This document shows positions 30,335 to 38,184 of a DNA stretch of 64,000 nucleotides, one piece after another. Location: NCBI GenBank assembly GCA_016190205.1, contig JACPQZ010000045.1, positions 1-64,000 of the forward strand, in the 5' to 3' direction. Source of the DNA: Candidatus Omnitrophota bacterium. Its GTDB lineage: Bacteria; Omnitrophota; JACPQZ01. Below the pieces are notes generated by a model that had not been told where the DNA came from, did no database searches, and worked only from the letters and a program-made list of their open reading frames with translations. Position numbers and translations under genes: made by a program. The number at the start of each line of letters is the position of its first letter. Within the stretch, counting starts at the first letter, position 1.

Positions 30335-31348
30335 GTGAAACTCAAACAAAAGTATCGTTACGAATTGGATCCCTTGAACCGGCTGGTCATACGATCACCG
30401 CGGGCCCCGGGCTCGCCTTTAAGACCGGTGCACATCGTAGACGGGACTTATGAGATCGGCCCGGGCAATACGCTCGCCTGGCAAGCCAGCACCCGTGAGG
30501 GCACGCCGCTTCATAGGGTGATTTTCACAGGGACCTGGTCTCTCACCCGGCGCCATGAGCTCGCGCTCACCTTGGAACGCTCTAAAACACAAGTCTTCGG
30601 CGACACCCTGGTCTTTAAAGGGGAGGTGGGGGAACCGGAGGCACAGGGCCTCGCGTTTACCGCGCGAGGGGGAATAGCCCCAGGCGGGCAAAAAAAGCAG
30701 GTACTCCGGCTTGAGGGAACCTGGCAGGCCGATCCGCGCAACCGGCTGGTTTTTCTCGCGCAAAGGGGAGGGGAGCGGGGCCCGCATCCCATCACCCTGG
30801 AAGGGACCTGGGAAATAGGAGCCGGACACCAAATTCTTTACCGTTATGAGACTTCTAAAGCCGGGCGTCGGGAAGAGAGGACGATCCAGTTTGCGGGAAG
30901 CTGGTCCCTCACCCAAGAGAACCGCCTCGACTATCTGCTCGAAAAATCCGGCCGCTCCGCATTCCGCTTCCGCGCAAAGCTTGAACATGCCCCGCTGATG
31001 GCCCATGTCCACACCATCCCCTTTGCGGTCTCGATCGAGCTCAAAAACGGGCGGAGGGTCAGAAGACGAGTGTCGCTTACCGGCCAGTGGAAGGTGAGGC
31101 CGGCATTTGACGTCACTTTTGAGCTGGACTATGGGGGCGGCCGTATAGAGACCCTGCGCTTTGCGAGCTCCATACGCCTGAACACGAAGGATCAAATCGT
31201 TTTGGAACTAAAGGCCCAACGCGGCGAGCCCGTTGGGATAGAGCTTGCTTTTCTGCGCCGGTTTTGGCGGGATGCGGAGTTCTTCGTTAAACTGCGGCGG
31301 GAAGCAGACAACACCGCAGTCGAAGCAGGGGCAAGGGTACCTTTTTAA
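30335..31348 (+). CDS. Beta-strand repeat protein of unknown function
   Basis: 337 residues, GTG with CGGAGG eight bases upstream. No signal peptide or membrane helix. At least five imperfect units of about 55 residues, each centred on a G-(T/S)-W-x-(L/I/V) strand and an N-x-(L/I)-x(Y/F) strand: FTGTWSLTRRHELALTLERS, LEGTWQADPRNRLVFLAQRG, LEGTWEIGAGHQILYRYETS, FAGSWSLTQENRLDYLLEKS, LTGQWKVRPAFDVTFELDY. Alternating hydrophobics suggest a large beta sheet, barrel or solenoid. I do not recognise the family. Confidence 0.7.
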   Translation: MKLKQKYRYELDPLNRLVIRSPRAPGSPLRPVHIVDGTYEIGPGNTLAWQASTREGTPLHRVIFTGTWSLTRRHELALTLERSKTQVFGDTLVFKGEVGEPEAQGLAFTARGGIAPGGQKKQVLRLEGTWQADPRNRLVFLAQRGGERGPHPITLEGTWEIGAGHQILYRYETSKAGRREERTIQFAGSWSLTQENRLDYLLEKSGRSAFRFRAKLEHAPLMAHVHTIPFAVSIELKNGRRVRRRVSLTGQWKVRPAFDVTFELDYGGGRIETLRFASSIRLNTKDQIVLELKAQRGEPVGIELAFLRRFWRDAEFFVKLRREADNTAVEAGARVPF

Positions 31349-31353
31349 ATAAG

Positions 31354-31527
31354 TAACCAGATACCAGTAACCAGTTACCAGATAGATACCAGAAACCAGA
31401 TGCCAGGGCCATGCGTTTAGCAAATTGTTTTTCAGGTGTTAACCTTTCTTCAGCTTCTTGCTTTGACCTTTTTCTGGTTTCTGGTATCTGGTATCTTCTG
31501 GTTTCTGGTCACTGGTTTCTGGTATCT
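31354..31527. repeat. Word-repeat palindromic element (word CTGGTATCTGG)
   Basis: The left arm 31354-31406 repeats TAACCAG, ATACCAG, GAAACCAG. The right arm 31484-31527 repeats CTGGTTT and CTGGTATC. The two arms are complementary and enclose about 77 bp. It lies between the beta-repeat gene and a small zinc-finger gene. Confidence 0.8.
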
Positions 31528-31542
31528 TTAGTAATGAGGTGA

Positions 31543-31689
31543 ATGATGCACCCGAGCGAAAATGAACTTAAGGACTATTTTGAAGGAAGGCTCAAGGGCG
31601 AACCCTTTCGCAGGGTGGACGACCATATTCAATCTTGTCCGGATTGCCAGGACACCCTGGCCTCCCTCCAACAGCTTCCGCCGGACTAA
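31543..31689 (+). CDS. 48-aa zinc-finger (zf-HC2-like) anti-sigma-type protein
   Basis: ATG 31543 with GAGGTGA just upstream; a second ATG follows directly. The protein has HPSENELKDYFEGRLKGEPF, then DDHIQSCPDCQDTL. H28, C32 and C35 give the H-x3-C-x2-C pattern of zf-HC2 anti-sigma domains (or the matching head of a zinc-binding regulator). There is no membrane segment, so it is shorter than usual anti-sigma factors. No sigma-factor gene is adjacent; the beta-glycosidase gene begins 8 bp after its stop. Confidence 0.65.
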   Translation: MMHPSENELKDYFEGRLKGEPFRRVDDHIQSCPDCQDTLASLQQLPPD

Positions 31690-31697
31690 GAAGACCA

Positions 31698-32924
31698 GTG
31701 CCTTTTCCGCCGGACTTTCTCTGGGGATCAGCCACTTCCGCCCACCAGGTTGAGGGCAATAATACCTCTTCAGACTGGTGGGCGTGGGAGCAGGAAGGGC
31801 GTGTCCCCTTCAAATCCGGCCTGGCCTGCGATCATTTCAATCGCTACGACGAGGATTTTGATCTCGCCCGCGACTTCGGCCAAAACGCCCACCGCTTTTC
31901 CATCGAATGGGCCCGGATAGAACCGCAGGAAGGCTGTTTTTCCGACGAGGCCATCCGGCACTATACGCAGGTGATCGCCTCTTTAAGGAGGCGGGGGCTG
32001 GAACCCTTCGTCACCCTTCACCACTTTACCAATCCCAAATGGTTTCAGGAGAGGGGCGGCTGGGTACACCGCCGCGCGCCCTTTTTTTTCAAACGCTACG
32101 CGGCGCAGATGGCTCAGTCCTTCAAAGGCCAAGTCCGCTTCTGGATCACGATCAACGAGCCTCTCGTCTACGTTTACCAGTCTTATCTTGCCCGCATATG
32201 GCCTGCCGATCAAGTGGGCATACGTGCCGCCTTGTCCGCGCTATTCCATTTTGAAGAGGCACACAGGGCCGCCTTTGATCTATTACATCAGGTTCAAATG
32301 AAAGGCGGGGGAGGGGAATCCGTTCAGGTGGGCGTCGCGCAAGCCATCCGGCTTTCATCCCCTTGCAAAGAAAGTTGGCTTCCGGACCGTGCGGCCTCGT
32401 ATTTGAGGGATTATGCCTTTAATACGCTTTTTTTGGACCGTCTCACGCGCCGACGAGCACTTGACTTTATCGGGATCAATTATTACACCCGGGACTTCGT
32501 TCATTGGGGGGGGAAGGGGCTGCTCTCCTTGTTCGGGGAGGTTTGTCCCAATGCCCATGCGCACACCCGCACGCCGCGCAGCGCCTTGGGCTGGGAAGTA
32601 TACCCCGAAGGTCTATATAAAACTCTTTTGCGGCTCAAGAAATACCACCTGCCTCTCTACGTCACTGAAAACGGATTCGCAACCGACGACGACGCCGAGC
32701 GCGAGGAGTTTATTAAGGACCACCTGACTTCAGTGCGCAGGGCACTGGAGGCAGGGACTCCGGTCAAAGGGTATTTCTACTGGTCTCTATTGGATAACTT
32801 TGAATGGGCGGAGGGGACACGCCCTCGTTTCGGCTTGGTGGAAGTGGATTTTCAGTCCTTAAGGCGCGCGGCGCGCCCCAGTGCGCGACGGCTTAGGGAG
32901 ATTATATTGACAGAAATTGGATGA
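31698..32924 (+). CDS. bglA: Family 1 glycoside hydrolase (beta-glucosidase type)
   Basis: 408 residues from GTG 31698, the point at which the GH1 start FPPDFLWGSATSAHQVEG fits; an earlier TTG lies inside the small gene upstream. Acid/base Glu154 (ITINEPLVY), nucleophile Glu324 (LYVTENGF), and WSLLDNFEWAEGTRPRFGLV at the C-terminus. It cleaves terminal beta-glucosides or galactosides; there is no signal peptide, so it acts in the cytoplasm on imported oligosaccharides. Slightly shorter than the usual ~445 residues. Probably co-transcribed with the 48-aa zinc-finger gene. Confidence 0.92.
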   Translation: MPFPPDFLWGSATSAHQVEGNNTSSDWWAWEQEGRVPFKSGLACDHFNRYDEDFDLARDFGQNAHRFSIEWARIEPQEGCFSDEAIRHYTQVIASLRRRGLEPFVTLHHFTNPKWFQERGGWVHRRAPFFFKRYAAQMAQSFKGQVRFWITINEPLVYVYQSYLARIWPADQVGIRAALSALFHFEEAHRAAFDLLHQVQMKGGGGESVQVGVAQAIRLSSPCKESWLPDRAASYLRDYAFNTLFLDRLTRRRALDFIGINYYTRDFVHWGGKGLLSLFGEVCPNAHAHTRTPRSALGWEVYPEGLYKTLLRLKKYHLPLYVTENGFATDDDAEREEFIKDHLTSVRRALEAGTPVKGYFYWSLLDNFEWAEGTRPRFGLVEVDFQSLRRAARPSARRLREIILTEIG

Positions 32925-32935
32925 TGCGATATACT
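32907..32935 (+). promoter_or_regulatory. Promoter of the ferredoxin-rhodanese unit
   Basis: Consensus TTGACA at 32907-32912, exactly 17 bp, TATACT at 32930-32935. It overlaps the last codons of the glycosidase gene. The leader of about 45 nt ends in GGAGGGGG before ATG 32987. Confidence 0.8.
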
Positions 32936-32986
32936 AGGTTTCAGCTCTGGACTATGATTGTAACTTCAATAAATGGAGGGGGTTAG

Positions 32987-33298
32987 ATGGCCTACGTTAT
33001 TACAGATAAATGCCTGGGCGAGCGCTACGCCACCTGTGTCGCAAGCTGCCCGGTGGAATGCATTCATCCCGGCGAATACCAGGGGCAGGTATTTATGGTG
33101 ATTCATCCGGAGACCTGCATCGATTGCGGCGCGTGCCTTCCGGAATGCCCCATCGGCGCCATCGTTGAGAACACCGATCAGTCCCCGGATTGGGCCAAGG
33201 TAAACGCAGAGCTCGCTTCCACTTGGAAGGACAACCCGCCCGTGCCGGAGCGGCCCCGCAACGATCCCCCTAAGAAACCGACGAACAAACTGGTCTAA
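32987..33298 (+). CDS. fdxA: Ferredoxin with two iron-sulfur clusters
   Basis: 103 residues. Eight cysteines: C9, C17, C21, C25 (CVASCPVECIHP) and C44, C47, C50, C54 (TCIDCGACLPECPIGAI). The second half is a normal [4Fe-4S] motif; the first has the longer CX7C spacing of 7-iron or Alvin-type ferredoxins. A proline-rich tail (PPVPERPRNDPPKKPTNKLV) is unusual. Electron carrier in the cytoplasm. Driven by a consensus promoter; a rhodanese gene follows 24 bp on. Confidence 0.92.
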   Translation: MAYVITDKCLGERYATCVASCPVECIHPGEYQGQVFMVIHPETCIDCGACLPECPIGAIVENTDQSPDWAKVNAELASTWKDNPPVPERPRNDPPKKPTNKLV

Positions 33299-33322
33299 CC
33301 CTAAAACAAAGAGGACGTTCCC

Positions 33323-33856
33323 TTGAGCCTTCCAGAGCTAACGAAGATGATGACGATGGAAAAGGTTCTTGAGCTTTATCCGGCTGCGCAACGAGCCCTT
33401 TTTCAGAAATACCACATCGGGGGCTGTTCCAGCTGCGGTTTTAGTCCGCAGGACACCCTCGAGACGGTCTGCCAAAACCATGACCAGAATCCCGAGGAGG
33501 TCATCGAGCATCTCAAGAAAAGTTATGAACTGGACGAGGAGCTTCAGATTGCGCCGGTTCAGGCGCGGGATCGCTTGACTGCTGGGAACGGGGCGCGGTT
33601 CATCGACGTCCGGGACGAGCATGAGCACGCGCTTGCCCGGATCGAGGGTTCGAAACTCGCTACACAGGAGCTCGTTGAGGAGATGATGCGGAGCTGGCCC
33701 AAGGACACCCTGATCATTGTTTACTGCCATTATGGAAACCGGAGTCTGGATGCCGCGGCCTACCTCATTGGGCATGGCTTTAAGAACGTGAAGAGCCTGA
33801 AGGGCGGGATCGATGCCTGGTCCCGGGAGGTGGATCCCAAGGTGCCGCGCTACTAG
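33323..33856 (+). CDS. DUF1858/ScdA-N-like plus rhodanese domain protein
   Basis: 177 residues from TTG. The N-terminal part (MEKVLELYPAAQRALFQKYH, IGGCSSCGF) has the CSSC pair of the DUF1858/ScdA_N-type hydrophobic domain, which has been linked to iron-sulfur or redox proteins. The C-terminal rhodanese domain (ARFIDVRDEHEHALARIEGS) has the active-site C135 in IIVYCHYGNRS. It could deliver sulfur or sense persulfide. The coupling with a ferredoxin gene supports iron-sulfur or redox metabolism. Confidence 0.85.
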   Translation: MSLPELTKMMTMEKVLELYPAAQRALFQKYHIGGCSSCGFSPQDTLETVCQNHDQNPEEVIEHLKKSYELDEELQIAPVQARDRLTAGNGARFIDVRDEHEHALARIEGSKLATQELVEEMMRSWPKDTLIIVYCHYGNRSLDAAAYLIGHGFKNVKSLKGGIDAWSREVDPKVPRY

Positions 33857-33874
33857 AAATCACGCGCCCTCACT

Positions 33875-34015
33875 AAAATCCAAGTACCCACTCGCAAATA
33901 AGCACCAAATTCCAAGCACCAAAACCCAAACAAATTCCAAACCCTGGTGTTTAGGTCATTGGGATTTAGGATTGGGAGCTTGTTTGGGATTTGTGATTTG
34001 TTATTTGGGATTTTT
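33875..34015. repeat. Word-repeat palindromic element (word CCAAATTCCAA)
   Basis: Left half: AAATCCAAGTACCC, AAGCACCAAATTCCAAGCAC, CCCAAACAAATTCCAAACCC. Right half: GGTGTTTAGGTCATTGGGAT, TTGGGAGCTTGTTTGGGATT, TTGTTATTTGGGATTTTT. The halves are complementary. It lies between two converging genes; the minus-strand gene's stop codon (34001-34003) falls within the right half. Confidence 0.75.
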
Positions 34016-34258
34016 CTGAAGGCCCCTGCCGCCCACCCACTGGCCCAGAACTGCGGTAGCAATGAGAATCGGGATAGCCCAATAGGGGCAATGGGAAAGT
34101 ATCCTGAAGGCGATAACCAGGGGAACGGGCAGGTGGATGTAAAGCCACCACTGAAACGAGAATTTTTTGGCGCGCGCACGCAGCCGTCCGAACGGAAGAT
34201 TGAGGATGAAGGTAAATACCATAAGTCCTGCTACGAGCCATAGGGAATGCGTGTGCAT
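34001..34258 (-). CDS. Small multi-pass membrane protein, conserved hypothetical
   Basis: 85 residues with three hydrophobic segments: LWLVAGLMVFTFILNLPFG, WWLYIHLPVPLVIAFRI and WAIPILIATAVLGQWVGG. The conserved-looking loop GRLRARAKKFSFQWWLYIHL and the internal prolines argue for a real protein; the frames on the other strand are not convincing. Its 3' end runs into a word-repeat element, so the last residues (GLQKNPK) may not be native. Function unknown. Divergent from the TPR gene at 34377. Confidence 0.65.
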   Translation of the reverse strand: MHTHSLWLVAGLMVFTFILNLPFGRLRARAKKFSFQWWLYIHLPVPLVIAFRILSHCPYWAIPILIATAVLGQWVGGRGLQKNPK

Positions 34259-34281
34259 GTGATCTCCTGTTTTGGCAGACT

Positions 34282-34305
34282 GGCAGACACCCTAGGGTGT
34301 CTGCC
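34282..34305. promoter_or_regulatory. Perfect 24-bp palindrome between divergent genes
   Basis: GGCAGACACCCT is immediately followed by its exact reverse complement with no spacer. It lies between the minus-strand membrane gene (start 34258) and the plus-strand TPR gene (start 34377). It could be an operator for a dimeric regulator or a REP-like insertion; a spacer-less palindrome is a poor terminator. Confidence 0.6.
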
Positions 34306-34376
34306 TACTGATTTTGCCGGCGACTGCCATTTGCGAGCCGCCTCGAAATCGTGTTATTATACCCCAAATCCCATCT

Positions 34377-34760
34377 ATGGAAGAAAAGGAAGCGCACTAT
34401 CACAGGGGAGTGACCCTTTACGGTCAGGAGGACATCAACGGGGCCCTGGCAGAGTACGAGAGGGCCTTGGAGATGGATCCTCACTATGTGGACGCCCTTT
34501 TGGGGGCGGCCGTAGCCTGCGATCGCACAGGCCGGTTGGATCACGCGGTGGCATTCACGCTCCGGGCCGTGCGGATCGACCCTGAAAATCTCCTGGCGCA
34601 CACCTCACTCTCCCTGTTTTTTCAGAAGCTGGGGATGACACGGTCGGCTGAAGAGACGCAATCTGTAGCGCGGATTCTTGCCTGGAAGGAGGAGGCGCGC
34701 GTCAAGCGCGAGTCTCCACCCCAAGACACCAGCGGCGAGAGTCCGTTCAACATACTTTAG
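34377..34760 (+). CDS. TPR protein
   Basis: 127 residues from ATG 34377. Two to three TPR helices: AHYHRGVTLYGQEDINGALA, EYERALEMDPHYVDALLGAA and RTGRLDHAVAFTLRAVRIDP, then a looser third with LSLFFQKLGMTRSAEE. No signal peptide. TPRs mediate protein contacts. A weak promoter (TTGCGA, 18 bp, TATTAT at 34355-34360) lies just upstream. It precedes the MIP18-ferredoxin-Acs genes by 9 bp and may be co-transcribed with them. Confidence 0.82.
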   Translation: MEEKEAHYHRGVTLYGQEDINGALAEYERALEMDPHYVDALLGAAVACDRTGRLDHAVAFTLRAVRIDPENLLAHTSLSLFFQKLGMTRSAEETQSVARILAWKEEARVKRESPPQDTSGESPFNIL

Positions 34761-34769
34761 AAGGTAAAA

Positions 34770-35069
34770 ATGGCTACCGAAGACGAAGTGATAGGTGCGT
34801 TAAAAACCGTTTATGATCCCGAGATCCCGGTAAATATCTATGACTTGGGTCTCATTTACCATGTCGGGATCGAGGGAGGCTCGGTCACCATCGACATGAC
34901 GCTCACCTCGGCCCACTGTCCAGCAGCCCAAAGTCTTCCCGACCTTGTACGACAGAAGGTCAGCCGCCTCAACGGGGTCTTAAATACGGATGTCAACCTG
35001 GTATGGGACCCGCCCTGGACCCAGGAACGGATCAGCTTGGAAGGAAGAATGCGCCTGGGGATCGACTGA
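34770..35069 (+). CDS. MIP18/DUF59 family iron-sulfur assembly protein (SufT/PaaD-like)
   Basis: 99 residues. DEVIGALKTVYDPEIPVNIY, DLGLIYHVGI and MTLTSAHCPAAQSLPDLVRQ follow the DUF59 pattern (D-P-E-I..n-I..L-G-L-(I/V); T....CP). Ends VNLVWDPPWTQERIS. Family members help to mature iron-sulfur proteins, and the conserved Cys in AHCP is thought to be reactive. It directly precedes a ferredoxin gene (ATG 5 bp after its stop), consistent with such a role. Confidence 0.9.
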   Translation: MATEDEVIGALKTVYDPEIPVNIYDLGLIYHVGIEGGSVTIDMTLTSAHCPAAQSLPDLVRQKVSRLNGVLNTDVNLVWDPPWTQERISLEGRMRLGID

Positions 35070-35074
35070 AATCC

Positions 35075-35296
35075 ATGCCTCGGCTCCAGTGTAAGATCTT
35101 GAAAGAGCGCTGTGCCGGTTCAGGAGTCTGCGTGTCGGTTGCGCCGTATGTCTTTTCGCTGGATGAGGACGGCAAGGCGGCCGTCGCCGATCTGAACGGG
35201 GCAGATGAAGACACGCTCATCGAGGCCAGCCAGGGTTGTCCCACCTCTGCCATCCTGCTGATTGACACGGAAACCGGGGAAGCCGTATGCCCGTAG
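35075..35296 (+). CDS. Single-cluster ferredoxin
   Basis: 73 residues from ATG 35075. [20 protein letters not shown] and [15 protein letters not shown] hold the cluster cysteines (C-x5-C and a distant GCP), the layout of small 3Fe/4Fe ferredoxins related to cytochrome P450 partners. The protein overlaps the acs start by 10 bp. The pairing with Acs and a MIP18 protein is unusual; the redox partner cannot be seen here. Confidence 0.85.
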   Translation: MPRLQCKILKERCAGSGVCVSVAPYVFSLDEDGKAAVADLNGADEDTLIEASQGCPTSAILLIDTETGEAVCP

Positions 35297-37233
35297 AACT
35301 CGAATCTCTGCTCATGGAATCGCGTGTCTTTGATTCTCCCCAAGCCTTCCGCGAGCACGCAACCATCCGCGACGCGAACATCTGGAAAGAGTCAGACCGC
35401 GAGTTCGAGGACTTCTGGGCCCGCTGGGCGACGGAACTGTCCTGGTTTAGGAAATGGGACCGCGTCTTGGATTGGAAGGCACCCAACGCCCGCTGGTTTG
35501 TGGGGGGACGGCTCAACGCGAGCGTCAATTGCCTGGACCGGCACCTCACCACGCCGCGGCGCACGAAGGCCGCCCTCATCTGGGAAGGGGAGCCCGGGGA
35601 GCGCCGGACCCTGACGTACTGGGACCTCTACAGGCAAGTCCTACGTTTCGCCAATGCCCTGAAGGCTCTCGGCGTCAAACGGCAGGACCGCGTGGCGATT
35701 TATCTCCCCATGGTACCGGAACTCGTGGTCGCTATGCTCGCCTGCGCGCGCATCGGCGCGGTCCACAGCGTCGTCTTTGCAGGTTTCAGCGCGGAGGCCC
35801 TCAAAGACCGTATCCAGGACTCAAGCGCGTGCCTTCTCATCACGGCGGACGCTTCTTACCGCCGGGGGAGGCTCATCCCCCTCAAGCGTTTTGCCGATGA
35901 GGCCGTGGCTCAATGCCCTTCGATCCGCCGCGTCGTAGTGTTTAAGCGGAGCGGCATGGAGATCGAATTTAGCGCCAAACGCGATCTTTGGTGGCACGAG
36001 CTCATGCGCGAGACGGCCTGCGAATGCCCCCCCGAAGAGATGGATGCGGAAGACACGCTTTACATCCTATATACCTCGGGCACCACCGGAAAGCCCAAAG
36101 GCATCGTGCACACCACGGGCGGATACCTGACAGGGGTGACCGCCACCACGCAGTGGGTCTTTGATCTCAAGGAGAATGATGTCTACTGGTGTACCGCCGA
36201 CATCGGCTGGGTGACCGGTCACAGTTACGTCGTGTACGGCCCGCTGGCGTGCGGCGCCACCGTCGTCATGTACGAAGGCGCTCCGGACTGGCCTGACCGC
36301 GGACGTTTTTGGAAAATGGTCGAGGAACACGGGGTATCCGTTTTTTACACCGCCCCGACCGCCATCCGTTCTTTCATGAAGTGGGGGGCCGAGTGGCCCG
36401 AGCGGCACGACCTTTCTTCCTTAAGGCTTTTGGGGACCGTGGGCGAGCCCATTAACCCCGAGGCCTGGGTGTGGTATTACAAAGCAATCGGCCGGGAGCA
36501 GTGTCCCATCGTCGACACCTGGTGGCAGACTGAAACCGGCATGATTATGATCACACCTCTGCCGGGCATCACCCGCATGAAGCCTGGTTCCGTCACCCGC
36601 CCTTTTCCGGGCATTCGGGCGGAGCTATTGAACGTGAAAGGCGAGCGCGTGGAGGAGGGGGGAGGGTATCTTGCCATCACGCGCCCGTGGCCGGCCATGC
36701 TGCGCTCGATCTACGGCGATCACGACCGTTATGTCAAGGAGTATTGGTCCAAATGGAAGGGCGACATCTATTTTCCCGGCGACGGGGCCAAACGCGACCG
36801 TGACGGTGATTTCTGGATTCTGGGAAGGGTGGACGACGTCTTAAACGTGGCGGGCCACCGCATCGGAACGATGGAGGTGGAAAGCGCCCTGGTAGACCAC
36901 CCTCGAGTGGCAGAGGCGGCCGTGGTCACCCGTCCGCATGATGTCAAGGGCGAGGCCATCGTGGCATTCGTAACCTTAAAAGAGGGGGGCGAGCACAATG
37001 ACCACCTCTCCGGGGAAATCAGGGAACACGTGGCCAAAAAGATAGGGGCCTTTGCGCGGCCCGAGGAGGTGATCTTTTCACACGATCTCCCCAAGACGCG
37101 GTCGGGTAAAATCATGCGCAGGCTCTTGAGAGATATTGCGGCGGGAAAGGTGCTCGGCGACACGACCACCCTGGCTGATCCTGTCGTGGTGGCAGAACTT
37201 AAGGAACGCTATGAGGCACAGTATGGAGCATAA
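35287..37233 (+). CDS. acs: Acetyl-CoA synthetase (AMP-forming)
   Basis: 648 residues, full length. [19 protein letters not shown] at the N-terminus, [20 protein letters not shown] (P-loop A3), [10 protein letters not shown] (A5), [20 protein letters not shown] with [16 protein letters not shown] (hinge) and [14 protein letters not shown] containing the acetylatable, catalytic lysine. It makes acetyl-CoA from acetate, CoA and ATP. Overlaps the ferredoxin stop; an ACT-domain regulator follows 10 bp later. Confidence 0.95.
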   Translation: MPVELESLLMESRVFDSPQAFREHATIRDANIWKESDREFEDFWARWATELSWFRKWDRVLDWKAPNARWFVGGRLNASVNCLDRHLTTPRRTKAALIWEGEPGERRTLTYWDLYRQVLRFANALKALGVKRQDRVAIYLPMVPELVVAMLACARIGAVHSVVFAGFSAEALKDRIQDSSACLLITADASYRRGRLIPLKRFADEAVAQCPSIRRVVVFKRSGMEIEFSAKRDLWWHELMRETACECPPEEMDAEDTLYILYTSGTTGKPKGIVHTTGGYLTGVTATTQWVFDLKENDVYWCTADIGWVTGHSYVVYGPLACGATVVMYEGAPDWPDRGRFWKMVEEHGVSVFYTAPTAIRSFMKWGAEWPERHDLSSLRLLGTVGEPINPEAWVWYYKAIGREQCPIVDTWWQTETGMIMITPLPGITRMKPGSVTRPFPGIRAELLNVKGERVEEGGGYLAITRPWPAMLRSIYGDHDRYVKEYWSKWKGDIYFPGDGAKRDRDGDFWILGRVDDVLNVAGHRIGTMEVESALVDHPRVAEAAVVTRPHDVKGEAIVAFVTLKEGGEHNDHLSGEIREHVAKKIGAFARPEEVIFSHDLPKTRSGKIMRRLLRDIAAGKVLGDTTTLADPVVVAELKERYEAQYGA

Positions 37234-37243
37234 GGGAGGAGCG

Positions 37244-37636
37244 ATGAACATTAGAAGGCAACTGTCCATCTTCGTGGAGAACCGGCCGGGGATGCTCGCG
37301 CGCGTCTGCGAAACCATGGCAAAGAAAAACGTCAACATCCTGGCCCTGGCCATTCAGGACAGCATCGACCATGCCGTCATCCGGATGGTCGTGGACAAGG
37401 CCACCGACGCCGCCCACATCCTGGGGGAGGCGGGGCTTTTGGTGATTGAGAAGGACATCCTCTTCGCAGAAGTCGAAAACCGCCCCGGCATACTGAGCGA
37501 AATTGCCGAGCGGTGCCGGGACGCCAAGCTCAACATTGAATATGCCTATTGCACGGCAACCGAGAAACAAAAGACAGGATGTGTTATTATAAGCGTATCC
37601 GATCCTGAGCAAGCACTTAAAGTGATCAAACTCTAG
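37244..37636 (+). CDS. Tandem ACT-domain protein
   Basis: 130 residues from ATG 37244 (GGGAGGAGCG before it). Two ACT domains: RRQLSIFVENRPGMLARVCE and ILFAEVENRPGILSEIAERC, each with the N-(R/K)-P-G-x-L ligand loop. Stand-alone ACT pairs bind amino acids and often regulate a neighbouring enzyme. Behind acs, it may sense an amino acid for acetate or acetyl-CoA use; this is inference. A terminator follows the next gene. Confidence 0.88.
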   Translation: MNIRRQLSIFVENRPGMLARVCETMAKKNVNILALAIQDSIDHAVIRMVVDKATDAAHILGEAGLLVIEKDILFAEVENRPGILSEIAERCRDAKLNIEYAYCTATEKQKTGCVIISVSDPEQALKVIKL

Positions 37637-37647
37637 GGAGGGGGTCA

Positions 37648-38040
37648 ATGAACAAGAGACATGTCTGGATCGTCAAGGTGATGGCGGTCGTTCTCATCGC
37701 GGCCCTGGCTGTTTTGGCGGGCCCGAGCGACGCCCGAGCCGGAAAATTTAGCGCCGAAAAATCTTTGGATAAATTCGGCCGCGGCTTGAGCAATACGGCC
37801 TTCGGCTGGATGGAAATACCGAACCAGGTGGAAAAGACGTGGGTTGATAAAGGCGCCGGTCCCGCGTGGACGCTGGGCGTGGTCGAGGGGCTTGGCTGGG
37901 GAGTGGCCAGAACTGCGATTGGAGTCTATGAGGTGTTCAGCGCGCCATTTTCCGGGAAGGAAAATTACGAGCCCATTCTCACAGATCCGGTCTCGTTCCT
38001 AACGCCCCCCGCTGAGAAGGACATCGCCCGGGACATCTAG
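37648..38040 (+). CDS. TIGR04073-like exosortase-system-associated protein
   Basis: 130 residues, signal peptide VMAVVLIAALAVLAGPSDARA. The mature part contains KFGRGLSNTAFGWMEIPNQV, GLGWGVARTAIGVYEVFSAP and YEPILTDPVSFLTP, which match my recollection of TIGR04073 (RGL.N...GW.EIP..., GvyEv..aP, y.Pil.p). Homologues occur mainly in Verrucomicrobia, Planctomycetes and relatives. No exosortase or PEP-CTERM gene lies in the window. Strong ribosome-binding site (GGGAGGGGG); followed by a terminator. Confidence 0.75.
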   Translation: MNKRHVWIVKVMAVVLIAALAVLAGPSDARAGKFSAEKSLDKFGRGLSNTAFGWMEIPNQVEKTWVDKGAGPAWTLGVVEGLGWGVARTAIGVYEVFSAPFSGKENYEPILTDPVSFLTPPAEKDIARDI

Positions 38041-38060
38041 ATAATAGCGGCATTCAAAAC

Positions 38061-38092
38061 AAAAGCCCTCTGGGAACTATCAGAGGGCTTTT
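38061..38092 (+). terminator. Strong Rho-independent terminator
   Basis: AAAAGCCCTCTG pairs with CAGAGGGCTTTT around an 8-nt loop. It lies 20 bp after the TIGR04073-like stop. The A-run on the 5' side makes it work in both directions, serving the converging regulator gene too. Confidence 0.9.
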
Positions 38093-38107
38093 GTCGTCAA
38101 ATCACGA

Positions 38108-38170
38108 AGTCCACAGTCCACGGTCGACAGTAGACTCTCATCTCTTGCCGTGGACTGTGGTCTGTGGACT
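38108..38170. repeat. Word-repeat palindromic element (word AGTCCACAGTCC)
   Basis: AGTCCACAGTCCACGG (38108-38123) pairs with CCGTGGACTGTGG (38148-38160), extended by TCTGTGGACT. It lies just after the terminator, between converging genes. Confidence 0.8.
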
Positions 38171-38184
38171 ACTTTAATGTGTGC

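Noticed and set aside
33947-34243. Plus-strand open frame of 98 codons in the 34-kb gap
   Set aside because: It starts inside the word-repeat element; the minus-strand frame encodes a sensible three-helix membrane protein.
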